Shown: positions 33,037 to 40,641 of the stretch, in pieces
How the letters are laid out: each line of letters begins with the position of its first letter
Numbering within the stretch: position 1 is the stretch's first letter
Made by a program: the position numbers and the translations under genes
Notes under the pieces: model-generated
Databases searched by the model: none
The model's input: the letters and a program-made list of their open reading frames with translations, nothing else
What the model was told of the DNA's origin: nothing
NCBI GenBank assembly: GCA_002255935.1
Contig: NKIO01000026.1
Coordinates: 1-42,657, forward strand
DNA length: 42,657 bases
Source of the DNA: Comamonadaceae bacterium PBBC2
Lineage (GTDB): Bacteria; Pseudomonadota; Gammaproteobacteria; Burkholderiales; Burkholderiaceae_C
Direction of reading: 5' to 3'

Positions 33037-33344
33037 GGTGGTGGTCTCAGTGAAGGGGTGAAACAAATGCTGTTGTCAGCGCTGTCGATCGCCGAACAAG
33101 TTCAGCTCCTACAAAACGCTTGTACATGGACGATGCATTGTGGGAGCCCAACTGTGTTGGGCGATTGGGGGCTTGAGGGGGCGCGGTCCATCGCCGAACA
33201 AGTTCAGCTCCTACAAAAGACGTGTTCTTGTGCGAAGTCATGTGGGAGCCCAACTGTGTTGGGCGATTGGGCGCCTGAGGGGGCGCGGTCCATCGCCGAA
33301 CGCGTTCAGGGCCTGGAGCATCCTCCGCAAGGCGCAGGATGACT
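33037..33344. repeat. REP-like array between hpaH and hpaI
   Basis: This 308-bp gap holds inverted A elements at 33088-33113 and 33189-33215 (CCGAAC/GTTCAG with CTCCTACA end). Forward B elements follow at 33139-33165 and 33241-33267 (GTGGGAGCCCAACTGTGTTG core), and a truncated A at 33290-33312. The A-B set repeats with a period near 102 bp. No gene is supported. The array lies inside the hpa transcription unit and may cap the upstream mRNA or lower hpaI expression. Confidence 0.82.
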
Positions 33345-34160
33345 TCAAACAAAGCGGAACTCCAGTTTGCCCAAGGGGCCGTAGTCCGCATCGAACACAT
33401 CGCCCACTTTGGCAGGCGCGGGTTTGGTGAAGGAGCCTGCCAACACGATCTCGCCTGCTTCCAAGTGCTCCCCCCAAGGCGCGAGTTTGTTGGCCAGCCA
33501 GGCGATGCCAACGGCCGGGTGGCCTTGTACGCCCGCCGCGAGACCGGTCTCTTCGACCACGCCGTTTTGGCGCAGCACCGCGCCGCACCAGGGCAAGTCG
33601 GTGGTCAATGGGTCAACGCGCTTGGCGCCCAACACGATGCCGGCGTTGGCGGCGTTGTCGCTGATGGTGTCGTAGACCATGCGCATGACCTTGGTGTGGC
33701 GGTCGAACTGCTCGATGCGCGAGTCGATGATCTCGATCGCAGGCGTCACGTACTCGGTCGCCTCCAAAACTTGCTGCACGGTCACGTTGGGGCCGCGCAG
33801 TTCTTTTTTGAGGATGAAGGCCAGCTCCACTTCCACACGGGGCGCGATGAAATGGGCATGTGGAATGTCCAGCACCTGGCCGGGCGTGCAGTCGTAGCGC
33901 ATGTCGTCCAGCAGCGTGCCGTAGTCGGGCTCGTCGATCTGGCTGGACACCTGCATGGCCCGGCTGGTGAGGCCAATCTTGTGGCCGATCATGGTGCGCC
34001 CCTCGGCGAACTTGATCTGCATCCAGGCTCGGTTGATGCGGTAGCCGTCTTCTATCGTCATGCCCGGATAGCGCTTGGAAAAGTGCTCGATTTGCACGCG
34101 CGATTTTTCGGACTGGTTGAGCTCGTGTGCGAGTTGCTGGATCAGTGCGTCGTCAAACAT
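33345..34160 (-). CDS. hpaH: 2-Oxo-hept-4-ene-1,7-dioate hydratase HpaH
   Basis: A 271-residue hydratase of the MhpD/HpaH group in the FAH superfamily. [34 protein letters not shown] (metal-binding E-x-E), [13 protein letters not shown] and [12 protein letters not shown] are diagnostic, and the C-terminal half has [18 protein letters not shown]. It adds water to 2-oxohept-4-ene-1,7-dioate, producing the substrate of HpaI. Length is as expected. REP-like arrays lie on both sides. Confidence 0.94.
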   Translation of the reverse strand: MFDDALIQQLAHELNQSEKSRVQIEHFSKRYPGMTIEDGYRINRAWMQIKFAEGRTMIGHKIGLTSRAMQVSSQIDEPDYGTLLDDMRYDCTPGQVLDIPHAHFIAPRVEVELAFILKKELRGPNVTVQQVLEATEYVTPAIEIIDSRIEQFDRHTKVMRMVYDTISDNAANAGIVLGAKRVDPLTTDLPWCGAVLRQNGVVEETGLAAGVQGHPAVGIAWLANKLAPWGEHLEAGEIVLAGSFTKPAPAKVGDVFDADYGPLGKLEFRFV

Positions 34161-34172
34161 AGGGTCTTTTCT

Positions 34173-34242
34173 TGTTGGAGCCAGCCCTGCTGGCGATCAA
34201 TTCTTGTGGTTTCCAAAATCGCCAGCAGGGCTGGCTCCTACA
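34173..34242. repeat. Inverted pair of class C REP-like hairpins between hpaF and hpaH
   Basis: The forward copy (34173-34197, head GTTGGAG) and the reverse copy (34218-34242, head GTAGGAG) both contain GCCAGC-CCT-GCTGGC followed by GAT, so the whole pair can also fold on itself. The reverse copy overlaps the hpaF stop codon: the TAG of hpaF is part of the element's GTAG head. Confidence 0.85.
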
Positions 34243-34669
34243 TCTTGTTGAACAGGGGATGGAGGTTGCTGTGCTTGGCATCGAACACCTCGGGGCCAAC
34301 GTCAATTTGCAACGTGATGCCGATGTGCCGCTGCGCCATGACGGGCTCAAAAAAAGCCTTGGCCACTTCCAGCAAGGTTTGCCCTGCGCGTTGCTGCGTG
34401 GCTTCTGTGCGGCCTCGGCCCATGCGCACGTTCAGGTAGACAAAAGCGTAGTCGCCTGAGCCGCCTGCATCACGTCCTGCCGCGCCACCATCGGCCACCG
34501 CGTAGTGCGGTGCAGGGTAGGCCAGCACACGTGTGCCGCCCGTGGGAAAAACCTGTTTGCCCTCCTCGTCTTTCACAGTCAGCATGGCGTCGGCCATCTG
34601 GCGGCAGAGGGCGGTCATGTTGACCTCATGGTCAAGCTGGCCGGTGTAAAGGATCACAAGGTGTGGCAT
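34238..34669 (-). CDS. hpaF: 5-Carboxymethyl-2-hydroxymuconate isomerase HpaF
   Basis: A 143-residue tautomerase-superfamily protein. It begins MPHLVILYTGQL, so that after Met removal the catalytic Pro1 is N-terminal, as the family requires; this fixes the start at 34669 despite 17 more open codons upstream. YAFVYLNVRMGRGRTEATQQRAG is the conserved central segment. The enzyme isomerises 5-carboxymethyl-2-hydroxymuconate to its 2-oxo form. The stop codon lies in a REP-like head, and another repeat pair precedes the gene. Confidence 0.9.
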   Translation of the reverse strand: MPHLVILYTGQLDHEVNMTALCRQMADAMLTVKDEEGKQVFPTGGTRVLAYPAPHYAVADGGAAGRDAGGSGDYAFVYLNVRMGRGRTEATQQRAGQTLLEVAKAFFEPVMAQRHIGITLQIDVGPEVFDAKHSNLHPLFNKM

Positions 34670-34681
34670 GGTTTTGTCTAG

Positions 34682-34753
34682 GTAGGTTGGACCTTCAGGT
34701 CCGACTTGGATGGTTGGCAAAGGCCCATGTCGGGGCCGAAGCCACCGACCTGC
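34682..34753. repeat. Inverted pair of class D REP-like hairpins between hpaD and hpaF
   Basis: The forward copy (34682-34706) reads GTAGGTTGG then ACCT-TC-AGGT then CCGAC, without the usual bulged base. The reverse copy (34728-34753) has inner stem GGC/GCC around TTCG and a GCAG head. They nearly fill the 99-bp gap between hpaD and hpaF. Confidence 0.78.
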
Positions 34754-34768
34754 GGGATGAATTCATGC

Positions 34769-35695
34769 TCACAGCCTTGTGCTCACTGCCGTATAACCCT
34801 GCGCACTGCTGGCCTGCGCCGGTGGAATGTGCTGACCGGTTTGCGGCGTGACTTCAAAAATCGCATTGAGCTGACCTGTGCCGCTGGCCCCAAAGTACGG
34901 CGTCACCATGTCCACCGCACCGTCGTAATCGGTCCAGCCCAAAGCCCCCATCAGCATGGCGGTGTCGTGCATGAAGCCTTCACCGTGGCCTTTGCTGGCG
35001 TACTCGGGCAGCATCTCGCAAAAGGCTTTCCACTCGCGCTGGTCCCACATGCGCAACACCTGCTCGTCGAGTTTTTCGAGAAAAGGGCTCCAGATCTTGT
35101 GGGCGAACTCCGGCGCCAAACCGTTTTGTGCAAAACGGTGTGAGAGGGAGCCGCTGGCCAGAAAGGCCACCTTGCCGTCGTAATGCTTTTCCACCGCGCA
35201 GCGCATGGCCCAGCCCAAGCGGGCGCTGTCGTTCAGGTAGTGCGAAGTGCACAAAGCCGAGACAGACACCACCTTGAAGTGCTGGTCTTCGTTCATGTAG
35301 CGCAGCGGCACCAGGGTGCCGTATTCGGGCTGCAAGGTGGTGGCATCGTGCGCCAAGGTTTCCACACCAAACTCGTTGGCCACTTGGGCCAGCAGATGGC
35401 CCAGCGCCGGGTTGCCCGGCGACTCGAACGCCATGTTGCTGATGAAGTGCGGCAACTCGTTGCTGGTGTACACGCCCTTGTAGTGCGGCGCGCAGTTGAT
35501 GTGGTAGCTGGCATTGACCAACCAGTGCGTGTCGAACACCACCAACGTGTCCACCCCCATGGCGCGGCAGCGGCGGCTGATCTCTTGGTGGCCGTCGATG
35601 GCGCTTTGGCGCGTGCCAAAACGGGGGCCGGGAATCTCACTCAGGTACATGCTGGGCACATGGGTGATTTTGGCGGCGAGGGCAAGTTGTCCCAT
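34769..35695 (-). CDS. hpaD: 3,4-Dihydroxyphenylacetate 2,3-dioxygenase HpaD
   Basis: A 308-residue class III (LigB-type) extradiol dioxygenase opening the aromatic ring of homoprotocatechuate. KITHVPSMYLSE contains the first metal His; FDTHWLVNASYHI, HDATTLQPEYGTLVPLRYM and SGSLSHRFAQ follow the family pattern, with a metal Glu expected near SKGHGEGFMHD. The ATG at 35695 is chosen (MGQLALAAK); five more codons are open. It starts 2 bp after the hpaE stop codon. It needs Fe(II) or Mn(II) and makes 5-carboxymethyl-2-hydroxymuconic semialdehyde. Confidence 0.94.
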   Translation of the reverse strand: MGQLALAAKITHVPSMYLSEIPGPRFGTRQSAIDGHQEISRRCRAMGVDTLVVFDTHWLVNASYHINCAPHYKGVYTSNELPHFISNMAFESPGNPALGHLLAQVANEFGVETLAHDATTLQPEYGTLVPLRYMNEDQHFKVVSVSALCTSHYLNDSARLGWAMRCAVEKHYDGKVAFLASGSLSHRFAQNGLAPEFAHKIWSPFLEKLDEQVLRMWDQREWKAFCEMLPEYASKGHGEGFMHDTAMLMGALGWTDYDGAVDMVTPYFGASGTGQLNAIFEVTPQTGQHIPPAQASSAQGYTAVSTRL

Positions 35696-35697
35696 GC

Positions 35698-37167
35698 TCA
35701 GACTCCCCAATGCGGGATGTGGTGACCGCCCAGGCTCACCGCCACGTTCTTGGGCTCACAGAACACTTCGTAGCTCCAGGTGCCGCCTTCGCGGCCCGTG
35801 CCGCTGGCCTTGGTGCCGCCAAAGGGTTGGCGCAGGTCGCGCACGTTCTGGCTGTTGACAAAGCACATGCCCGCCTCCACAGCTGCTGCCACGCGGTGGG
35901 CGCGGCCCAGGTTCTCGGTCCACACGTAGCTGGAAAGACCGTATTCAATGTCGTTGGCTTTTTCAATCGCGTCGGCCTCGTCCTTGAACGGAATCAGGCA
36001 GGCCACAGGGCCGAAGATTTCTTCTTGTGCGATGCGCATGCGGTTGTCGACATCGGCAAACACGGTGGGCCAGACGAAGTTGCCGTTCTTCACATGCGCA
36101 GGCAGGTCAGCGGCGTAACCGGGTTGTTGAAGGCCACCGCACAGCATCGTCGCACCCTCCTTGGGGCCCAACTCAATGTAGCTGCGCACTTTGGCCAAGT
36201 GGGCTTTGGAGATCATCGGGCCGACGATGGTTTTCTCGTCGAGCGGGTCGCCCACGGTGATGCGCTTGGCGCGCTCGGCAAACTTGGCCGCAAAGTCGGC
36301 GTAGATGCTTTGCTGCACCAGGATGCGGCTGCCTGCGGTGCAGCGCTCACCGTTGTTGCTGAAGATCATGAAGATGGCAGCGTCCAGTGCGCGGTCCAAA
36401 TCAGCGTCTTCAAAAATCACAAAAGGGCTCTTGCCGCCGAGCTCCATGCTGAACTTCTTGAGGCCCGCGCTATGAACAATGCGGTTGCCGGTGACGGTGG
36501 AGCCGGTGAAGCTGATGGCGCGCACATCGCGGTGCGACACCAGCGGCTCGCCCGCTTCTTTGCCGTAGCCGTGCACCAGGTTGAGCACGCCCGCGGGCAC
36601 GCCCGCCTCCAGCGCCAGCTCGCCCAAACGGGCAGAGCTCATGGGAGATAGCTCGCTCATCTTGAGCACGGCGGTGTTGCCAAAAGCCAAGCACGGCGCG
36701 ACCTTCCAGGTGGCGGTCATGAAGGGCACGTTCCAGGGGCTGATGAGGGCGCACACGCCCACCGGGTGGAACAGCGTGTAGTTCAGGTGGGTGGGCGTGG
36801 GGTAGGTGTGGCCGTCCACACGGGTACACATTTCGGCAAAGTAGTGGAAGTTGTCGGCCGCACGTGGCACCAACTGCTTGCCCGTCTGGCTGATGGTTTG
36901 GCCGCAGTCCTTGGTTTCCGTTTCTGAAATCTCGGGCACGTGCTTGGTGATCAGGTCGCCCAGCTTGCGCATGATCTTGGCCCGCTCGGTGGCGGGCGTG
37001 CTGGCCCATTTTGGGAAAGCGGCTTTGGCGGCGGCGACAGCGGCGTTGACCTCCGCTTCGCCACCCGAGGCGACTTCGGCCAACACTTCTTGCGTGGCCG
37101 GGTTCAGGGTTTCGAAGTAGTCGCTGCCTGCGACGGACTGGCCGTTGATGAGGTGGTCGATTTTCAT
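35698..37167 (-). CDS. hpaE: 5-Carboxymethyl-2-hydroxymuconate semialdehyde dehydrogenase HpaE
   Basis: A 489-residue NAD-dependent aldehyde dehydrogenase. The N-terminal LINGQSVAGSDYFETLNPATQEVLAEV comes first. PWNVPFMTATWKVAPCLAFGN is the cofactor region, ELGGKSPFVIFEDADLD carries the catalytic Glu, and NNGERCTAGSR holds the nucleophilic Cys. It oxidises the HpaD product to 5-carboxymethyl-2-hydroxymuconate. The start MKIDHLING at 37167 is the family start; the 47 extra open codons upstream run through REP-like repeats and are not coding. Confidence 0.94.
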   Translation of the reverse strand: MKIDHLINGQSVAGSDYFETLNPATQEVLAEVASGGEAEVNAAVAAAKAAFPKWASTPATERAKIMRKLGDLITKHVPEISETETKDCGQTISQTGKQLVPRAADNFHYFAEMCTRVDGHTYPTPTHLNYTLFHPVGVCALISPWNVPFMTATWKVAPCLAFGNTAVLKMSELSPMSSARLGELALEAGVPAGVLNLVHGYGKEAGEPLVSHRDVRAISFTGSTVTGNRIVHSAGLKKFSMELGGKSPFVIFEDADLDRALDAAIFMIFSNNGERCTAGSRILVQQSIYADFAAKFAERAKRITVGDPLDEKTIVGPMISKAHLAKVRSYIELGPKEGATMLCGGLQQPGYAADLPAHVKNGNFVWPTVFADVDNRMRIAQEEIFGPVACLIPFKDEADAIEKANDIEYGLSSYVWTENLGRAHRVAAAVEAGMCFVNSQNVRDLRQPFGGTKASGTGREGGTWSYEVFCEPKNVAVSLGGHHIPHWGV

Positions 37168-37185
37168 GTCTGTCTTTCTGTCTTT

Positions 37186-37316
37186 TGTAGGAGATTGCCC
37201 TGCAAGCGATCGAGATTCAAGCCCTTCATCGCCAGCAGGGCTGGCTCCTACAAGTTGTTGCGCTCGGGGCTTTCGCCCCAACAAAAACTTTGTCGGGGCT
37301 GAAGCCACCGACCTAC
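37186..37316. repeat. REP-like cluster between hpaG2 and hpaE (classes C and D)
   Basis: A variant C element (37186-37210) reads GTAGGAG then ATTGC-CCT-GCAAG. Against the standard GCCAGC-CCT-GCTGGC, two stem positions have changed on both sides and remain paired. A standard inverted C follows (37228-37252), then a GGGGC/GCCCC hairpin (37266-37279), then an inverted D (37291-37316) whose head stands 5 bp after the hpaG2 stop codon. Confidence 0.82.
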
Positions 37317-37321
37317 ATGGT

Positions 37322-38089
37322 TCAGGCCGTGGCCACCAAGGTGTTGGTCAAGGCGCCGATGCTTTCGATCTCGGTGACGATCACATCGCCGGGGTTCACG
37401 TTGACCACGCCATCGGGCGTGCCGGTCAAGATCAGATCACCGGGGTTGAGCGTCATGAAGCTGCTGAAATATTCGATCAAGGTCGGCACATCAAAAATCA
37501 TGTCGGCGGTGCTGCCGCTTTGCGTGACCTGGCCGTTGACCGTGGTCTGCAGTTTCAATGCCATCGGGTTGGGCACATCCGACGTGTCCACCAGCCAGGG
37601 GCCAAGCGGGGTGCAGGTGTCGCGGTTTTTCACGCGCAGATTGGGGCGGTACCAGTTTTCCAGGTAGTCGCGGATCGCATAGTCGTTGGCCACGCTGTAG
37701 CCAGCCACAAAGTCGTAGGCGTCGTCCTTCTTGACGCGCCGGGCCGTGCGACCGATCACCACGGCCAGCTCGCACTCGTAGTGCATGAAAGTCACGTCGG
37801 CGGGACGGTAGGTCACGCCCATGTGCCCCATCAGCGAGGCCTCGCCTTTCATGAAGGCCAATGGCTCTTCGGGGGCTTTGAACGCCAACTCTTTGGCGTG
37901 GTCGGCGTAGTTCAGACCCAAAGCAATCACCGTGCGGGCTTGCGGCACAGGCGCCAAGGGCGGCAACCAAACCACCTCGTCAAAGCCCACCCGGCGTCCG
38001 GCATGCGGCCCCTGCGTGAGCCACAGCTGACCATCGGACTCGATGGCTTTGTGGATGCCACCGGACCAGGCAACGCGTGCGTGTTTCAT
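37322..38089 (-). CDS. hpaG2: Homoprotocatechuate degradation isomerase/decarboxylase, subunit HpaG2
   Basis: A 255-residue FAH-family protein equal to the C-terminal half of fused HpaG. VIALGLNYADHAKEL, PLAFMKGEASLMGH, the metal motif HYECELAVVIGR, VAGYSVANDYAIRDYLENWYRPNLRVKN and GDLILTGTPDGV are clear. It decarboxylates and isomerises the HpaF product to a substrate for HpaH. Its ATG overlaps the hpaG1 stop codon (ATGA), so the two halves are translated in a coupled way and probably form one heteromer. Confidence 0.92.
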   Translation of the reverse strand: MKHARVAWSGGIHKAIESDGQLWLTQGPHAGRRVGFDEVVWLPPLAPVPQARTVIALGLNYADHAKELAFKAPEEPLAFMKGEASLMGHMGVTYRPADVTFMHYECELAVVIGRTARRVKKDDAYDFVAGYSVANDYAIRDYLENWYRPNLRVKNRDTCTPLGPWLVDTSDVPNPMALKLQTTVNGQVTQSGSTADMIFDVPTLIEYFSSFMTLNPGDLILTGTPDGVVNVNPGDVIVTEIESIGALTNTLVATA

Positions 38090-38751
38090 GCCACACCTCC
38101 TTGCAGGCGAACGGTTTGTTGCAGGCTGACAAAGCCTGGCGCAGAAATCAGGACGCGGTCCCCATGCCGGGCCTTGGGGCGAGCGCCATCAGGCAGGCAA
38201 TCGGTACCCACCATCAACACATCGCCGGGCTGCAGGGTCATGAACTCGCTCACATCGGCCAGCAAAGCCGCCATGCCGCGCACCATGGACGACAGGCGCA
38301 CACGCTGAACCACGGCATCGTTGACGCGCACTTCGATTTCGAGATCGTTCCACTCGCTCAGGTTCTGGCAAGCGGTGGTTTGCAATGGCAGTGCCAGGTA
38401 ACCGTCTCGGCATCGAAACTTGATCGGCGGGCGGTAATAGCTCATGTGCGGCACGGACCAATCGCACAGCAAAGCCCCGGCGCTCACAGCGCCATCGTCG
38501 CCGATGACCAGCCCCAAGGTGCCGCCCACATCCACTTCACGGATACCGTCTTCCAGCAACAAGTCATGCCCGGCCGGGTTGAAGGTGTTGGCGCTTTTGA
38601 CGTAGAGCACCGGAGCCTTGGGTGGCGCCTTGTGTGGCTCATCGCTCATGCGCGGCGCACGAATGTCCCATTCACGCCGAAAGTTGAGCAAGGTGCCATA
38701 GACCGTGCCCTCGGGCTGCCAGGGTCTGTGCGGCAAGCGGTGGGTGTTCAT
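38086..38751 (-). CDS. hpaG1: Homoprotocatechuate degradation isomerase/decarboxylase, subunit HpaG1
   Basis: A 221-residue FAH-family protein equal to the N-terminal half of fused HpaG. GTVYGTLLNFRREWD, KAPVLYVKSANTF, MSYYRPPIKFRCRDGYLAL and FMTLQPGDVLMVGTD identify it. The metal-binding E-x-E of HpaG2 is missing (DVGGTLGLVIG), as also in N-terminal halves of fused enzymes as far as I recall. Two starts compete. ATG 38757 overlaps the hpaR stop codon but has AGGAGG only 1 nt away. ATG 38751 has the same AGGAGG at 7 nt and is preferred. Confidence 0.88.
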   Translation of the reverse strand: MNTHRLPHRPWQPEGTVYGTLLNFRREWDIRAPRMSDEPHKAPPKAPVLYVKSANTFNPAGHDLLLEDGIREVDVGGTLGLVIGDDGAVSAGALLCDWSVPHMSYYRPPIKFRCRDGYLALPLQTTACQNLSEWNDLEIEVRVNDAVVQRVRLSSMVRGMAALLADVSEFMTLQPGDVLMVGTDCLPDGARPKARHGDRVLISAPGFVSLQQTVRLQGGVA

Positions 38752-38753
38752 GT

Positions 38754-39239
38754 TCATTCCTCCTGATCCATATTTGGCGCATCGTTGTCCTGCGGAGCCT
38801 GCAGGGCGATCACGCCATCGAGCAATTCGTACAAAGCTTTCAATTTGGTTTTGCCCAACTCCTGCTCCATCCAGGCGTAATGCGCCTCGATGGTTTCAGA
38901 CAGTGCGGTGACCTTGGCCAAACCGGCACCGGTGGCACGCACCACCGTGCGCCGCGCGTCTTGGGGGCAGCGCGAACGCTCAATCAAGCCATCGCGCTCC
39001 ATGCGCGTGAGCACTCCTGTGAGGCTGGGGCCCAGCAAATACGCTTCACGCGCGACGCGGCCGGTCTCTACACCTGCGACCTCATCGGCGTGCTCGCCCA
39101 ACACGCGCAGCACACGCCACTGCTGATCCGACAAGCCGTGCAAGCGCAGGCTGGGCCGCGTGTGCGCCATCACCGCCTCACGCGCCTCCAAAAGCAGGCG
39201 GGGCAAATTGCGGTGAACGAACGGAGTGTTGGTCTTCAT
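38754..39239 (-). CDS. hpaR: MarR-family regulator HpaR of homoprotocatechuate degradation
   Basis: A 161-residue winged-helix regulator. FVHRNLPRLLLEAREAVMAHTRP, LHGLSDQQWRVLRVLGEH, GPSLTGVLTRMERDGLIERSR (recognition helix and wing) and DARRTVV are typical of HpaR. It should repress the hpa operon until an aromatic inducer binds. Here it is the first gene of the operon itself, overlapping the start of hpaG1, so it would control its own synthesis. No Shine-Dalgarno sequence precedes the ATG; the upstream bases are taken by a palindrome, so translation may be leaderless or weak. Confidence 0.92.
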   Translation of the reverse strand: MKTNTPFVHRNLPRLLLEAREAVMAHTRPSLRLHGLSDQQWRVLRVLGEHADEVAGVETGRVAREAYLLGPSLTGVLTRMERDGLIERSRCPQDARRTVVRATGAGLAKVTALSETIEAHYAWMEQELGKTKLKALYELLDGVIALQAPQDNDAPNMDQEE

Positions 39240-39241
39240 TT

Positions 39242-39257
39242 ATTTAACATGTTAAAT
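39242..39257. promoter_or_regulatory. Perfect 16-bp palindrome, probable HpaR operator
   Basis: ATTTAACATGTTAAAT is a perfect palindrome ending 2 bp before the hpaR start codon, in otherwise GC-rich DNA. Its length and symmetry fit a MarR-family dimer. At this position a bound repressor would block the start of transcription or elongation. TTGTCC on the minus strand (39285-39280) may be a -35 box, but the -10 box is not clear. Confidence 0.72.
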
Positions 39258-39308
39258 GAATTCCAGCATTCACCACCTCGGGACAACCCTGATCCCTTGC
39301 CAACCCCA

Positions 39309-39526
39309 TGTGGGCGCTGAACTCTGTTCGGCGATCGCTCGCGGACCATCCACCGCCCTATCGCCCAACACAGTTGGGCTCCTACAAAGACATGGCTACC
39401 CTGTTTCTTGGTCACCCTGATGCATGCTTACCCTGATGCATGCCTACTCTGATGCATGACCACCCTGGCACATGGCTACCCTGTTGCTGACCAACCCCAT
39501 GTGGGAGCTGAACTTTGTTCGGCGAT
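39309..39526. repeat. REP-like elements upstream of the nitronate monooxygenase gene
   Basis: Elements in the 316-bp gap are an A at 39309-39335, an inverted B at 39359-39386 and a second A at 39500-39526. Both A copies are preceded by the same CCAACCCCA. A separate six-unit tandem repeat lies between them. No gene is supported here. Confidence 0.8.
39397..39492 (+). repeat. Six-unit, 16-bp tandem repeat
   Basis: Six 16-bp units run in exact phase. Each begins YAC, then CCTG (TCTG once); the middle three are nearly identical around GATGCATG, and the outer ones diverge. Unit starts are 39397, 39413, 39429, 39445, 39461 and 39477. The repeated ATGCAT is itself palindromic. The array ends 63 bp before the nitronate monooxygenase ATG, next to a REP-like element. 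Confidence 0.8.
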
Positions 39527-39555
39527 TCGCATGCCGAAGCGTTTACAGTTTGACC

Positions 39556-40602
39556 ATGCCGAATTGTCTTGACTCACTGGGCCTGAGCGCCCCCATCATC
39601 CAAGCCCCCATGGCGGGTGTGCAAAACCACCGTTTGGCGGCGGCCGTGTGCAACGCTGGCGGCTTGGGATCGTTGCCTGCCGCCATGCTCAGCCCCAGCG
39701 ATTTGCAGGCACAGCTGGCAGACTTGCGCCAGGCCACCAACAAGCCCTTCAACGTCAACTTTTTTTGCCACGCGCAGCCCACACCCGATGCCCAGCGCGA
39801 AGCCGCCTGGCGAGAGGCCTTGACGCCCTCTTACCGTGAGCTGGGCATCGATGCACAAACCATCGCCAGCGGCCCCGGCCGCTTGCCCTTCAACCACGAA
39901 GCGGCCGATGTGCTGGAGGCCTTTCGCCCTGCGGTGGTGAGCTTTCACTTTGGCTTGCCATCGGCCGAGCTGGTCCAGCGTGTCAAAAGCTGGGGCTCGC
40001 GGATCTTTTCATCCGCTACCACGGTGGACGAAGCGCGGTGGCTGCAAGCCCACGGGGCCGATGCCGTCATCGCCCAAGGCCTGGAGGCGGGCGGTCACCG
40101 GGGCATGTTCCTCTCGGACGACCTCAGCACCCAAATCGGCACCTTCGCCTTGCTGCCCCAGATCGTGCAGGCGGTGGACATCCCGGTCATCGCTGCAGGC
40201 GGCATCGCCAGTGCAGCAGGCATACGCGCGGCCAAGGCGCTGGGCGCTGCAGCGGTGCAAATCGGCACCGCTTTTTTGTGCAGCGACGAAGCCAGCACCA
40301 GCGCCTTGCACCGCGCCGCCTTGCAGTCCAGCGCTGCACGGCACACCGCCTTGACCAATGTTTTCACCGGGCGACCCGCGCGGGGCATCGTCAACCGCGT
40401 CATGCGCGAACAGGGCCCCATCAGCCCCCTGGCGCCCGCCTTCCCGCTGGCCACGGCGGCCATGGCCCCTTTGCGCGCAGCGGCCGAAGCCCAGGGCAGC
40501 AGCGATTTCACGCCCCTGTGGGCAGGCCAAAACACAGCGCACATCCAGGCACGCCCGGCCGGCGACATCACGCAAGATTTCATCGCTGCCTGGCGGGCTT
40601 GA
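39556..40602 (+). CDS. Nitronate monooxygenase (2-nitropropane dioxygenase-like)
   Basis: A 348-residue TIM-barrel FMN protein. APIIQAPMAGVQNHRLAAAVCNAGGLGSLPAAM is the N-terminal FMN region, NVNFFCH follows, then VIAQGLEAGGHRGMF with the catalytic-type His, IPVIAAGGIASAAGIRAAKALGAAAVQIGTAFLC, and a C-terminal FTGRPARGIVNRVM. It oxidises alkyl nitronates such as propionate-3-nitronate, giving protection from nitro toxins. The ATG at 39556 is chosen; 28 open codons upstream lie in repeat DNA. Confidence 0.9.
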   Translation: MPNCLDSLGLSAPIIQAPMAGVQNHRLAAAVCNAGGLGSLPAAMLSPSDLQAQLADLRQATNKPFNVNFFCHAQPTPDAQREAAWREALTPSYRELGIDAQTIASGPGRLPFNHEAADVLEAFRPAVVSFHFGLPSAELVQRVKSWGSRIFSSATTVDEARWLQAHGADAVIAQGLEAGGHRGMFLSDDLSTQIGTFALLPQIVQAVDIPVIAAGGIASAAGIRAAKALGAAAVQIGTAFLCSDEASTSALHRAALQSSAARHTALTNVFTGRPARGIVNRVMREQGPISPLAPAFPLATAAMAPLRAAAEAQGSSDFTPLWAGQNTAHIQARPAGDITQDFIAAWRA

Positions 40603-40641
40603 TCAGGCACACTACAGCGCTCACCCGTTTGCACCCGACCC

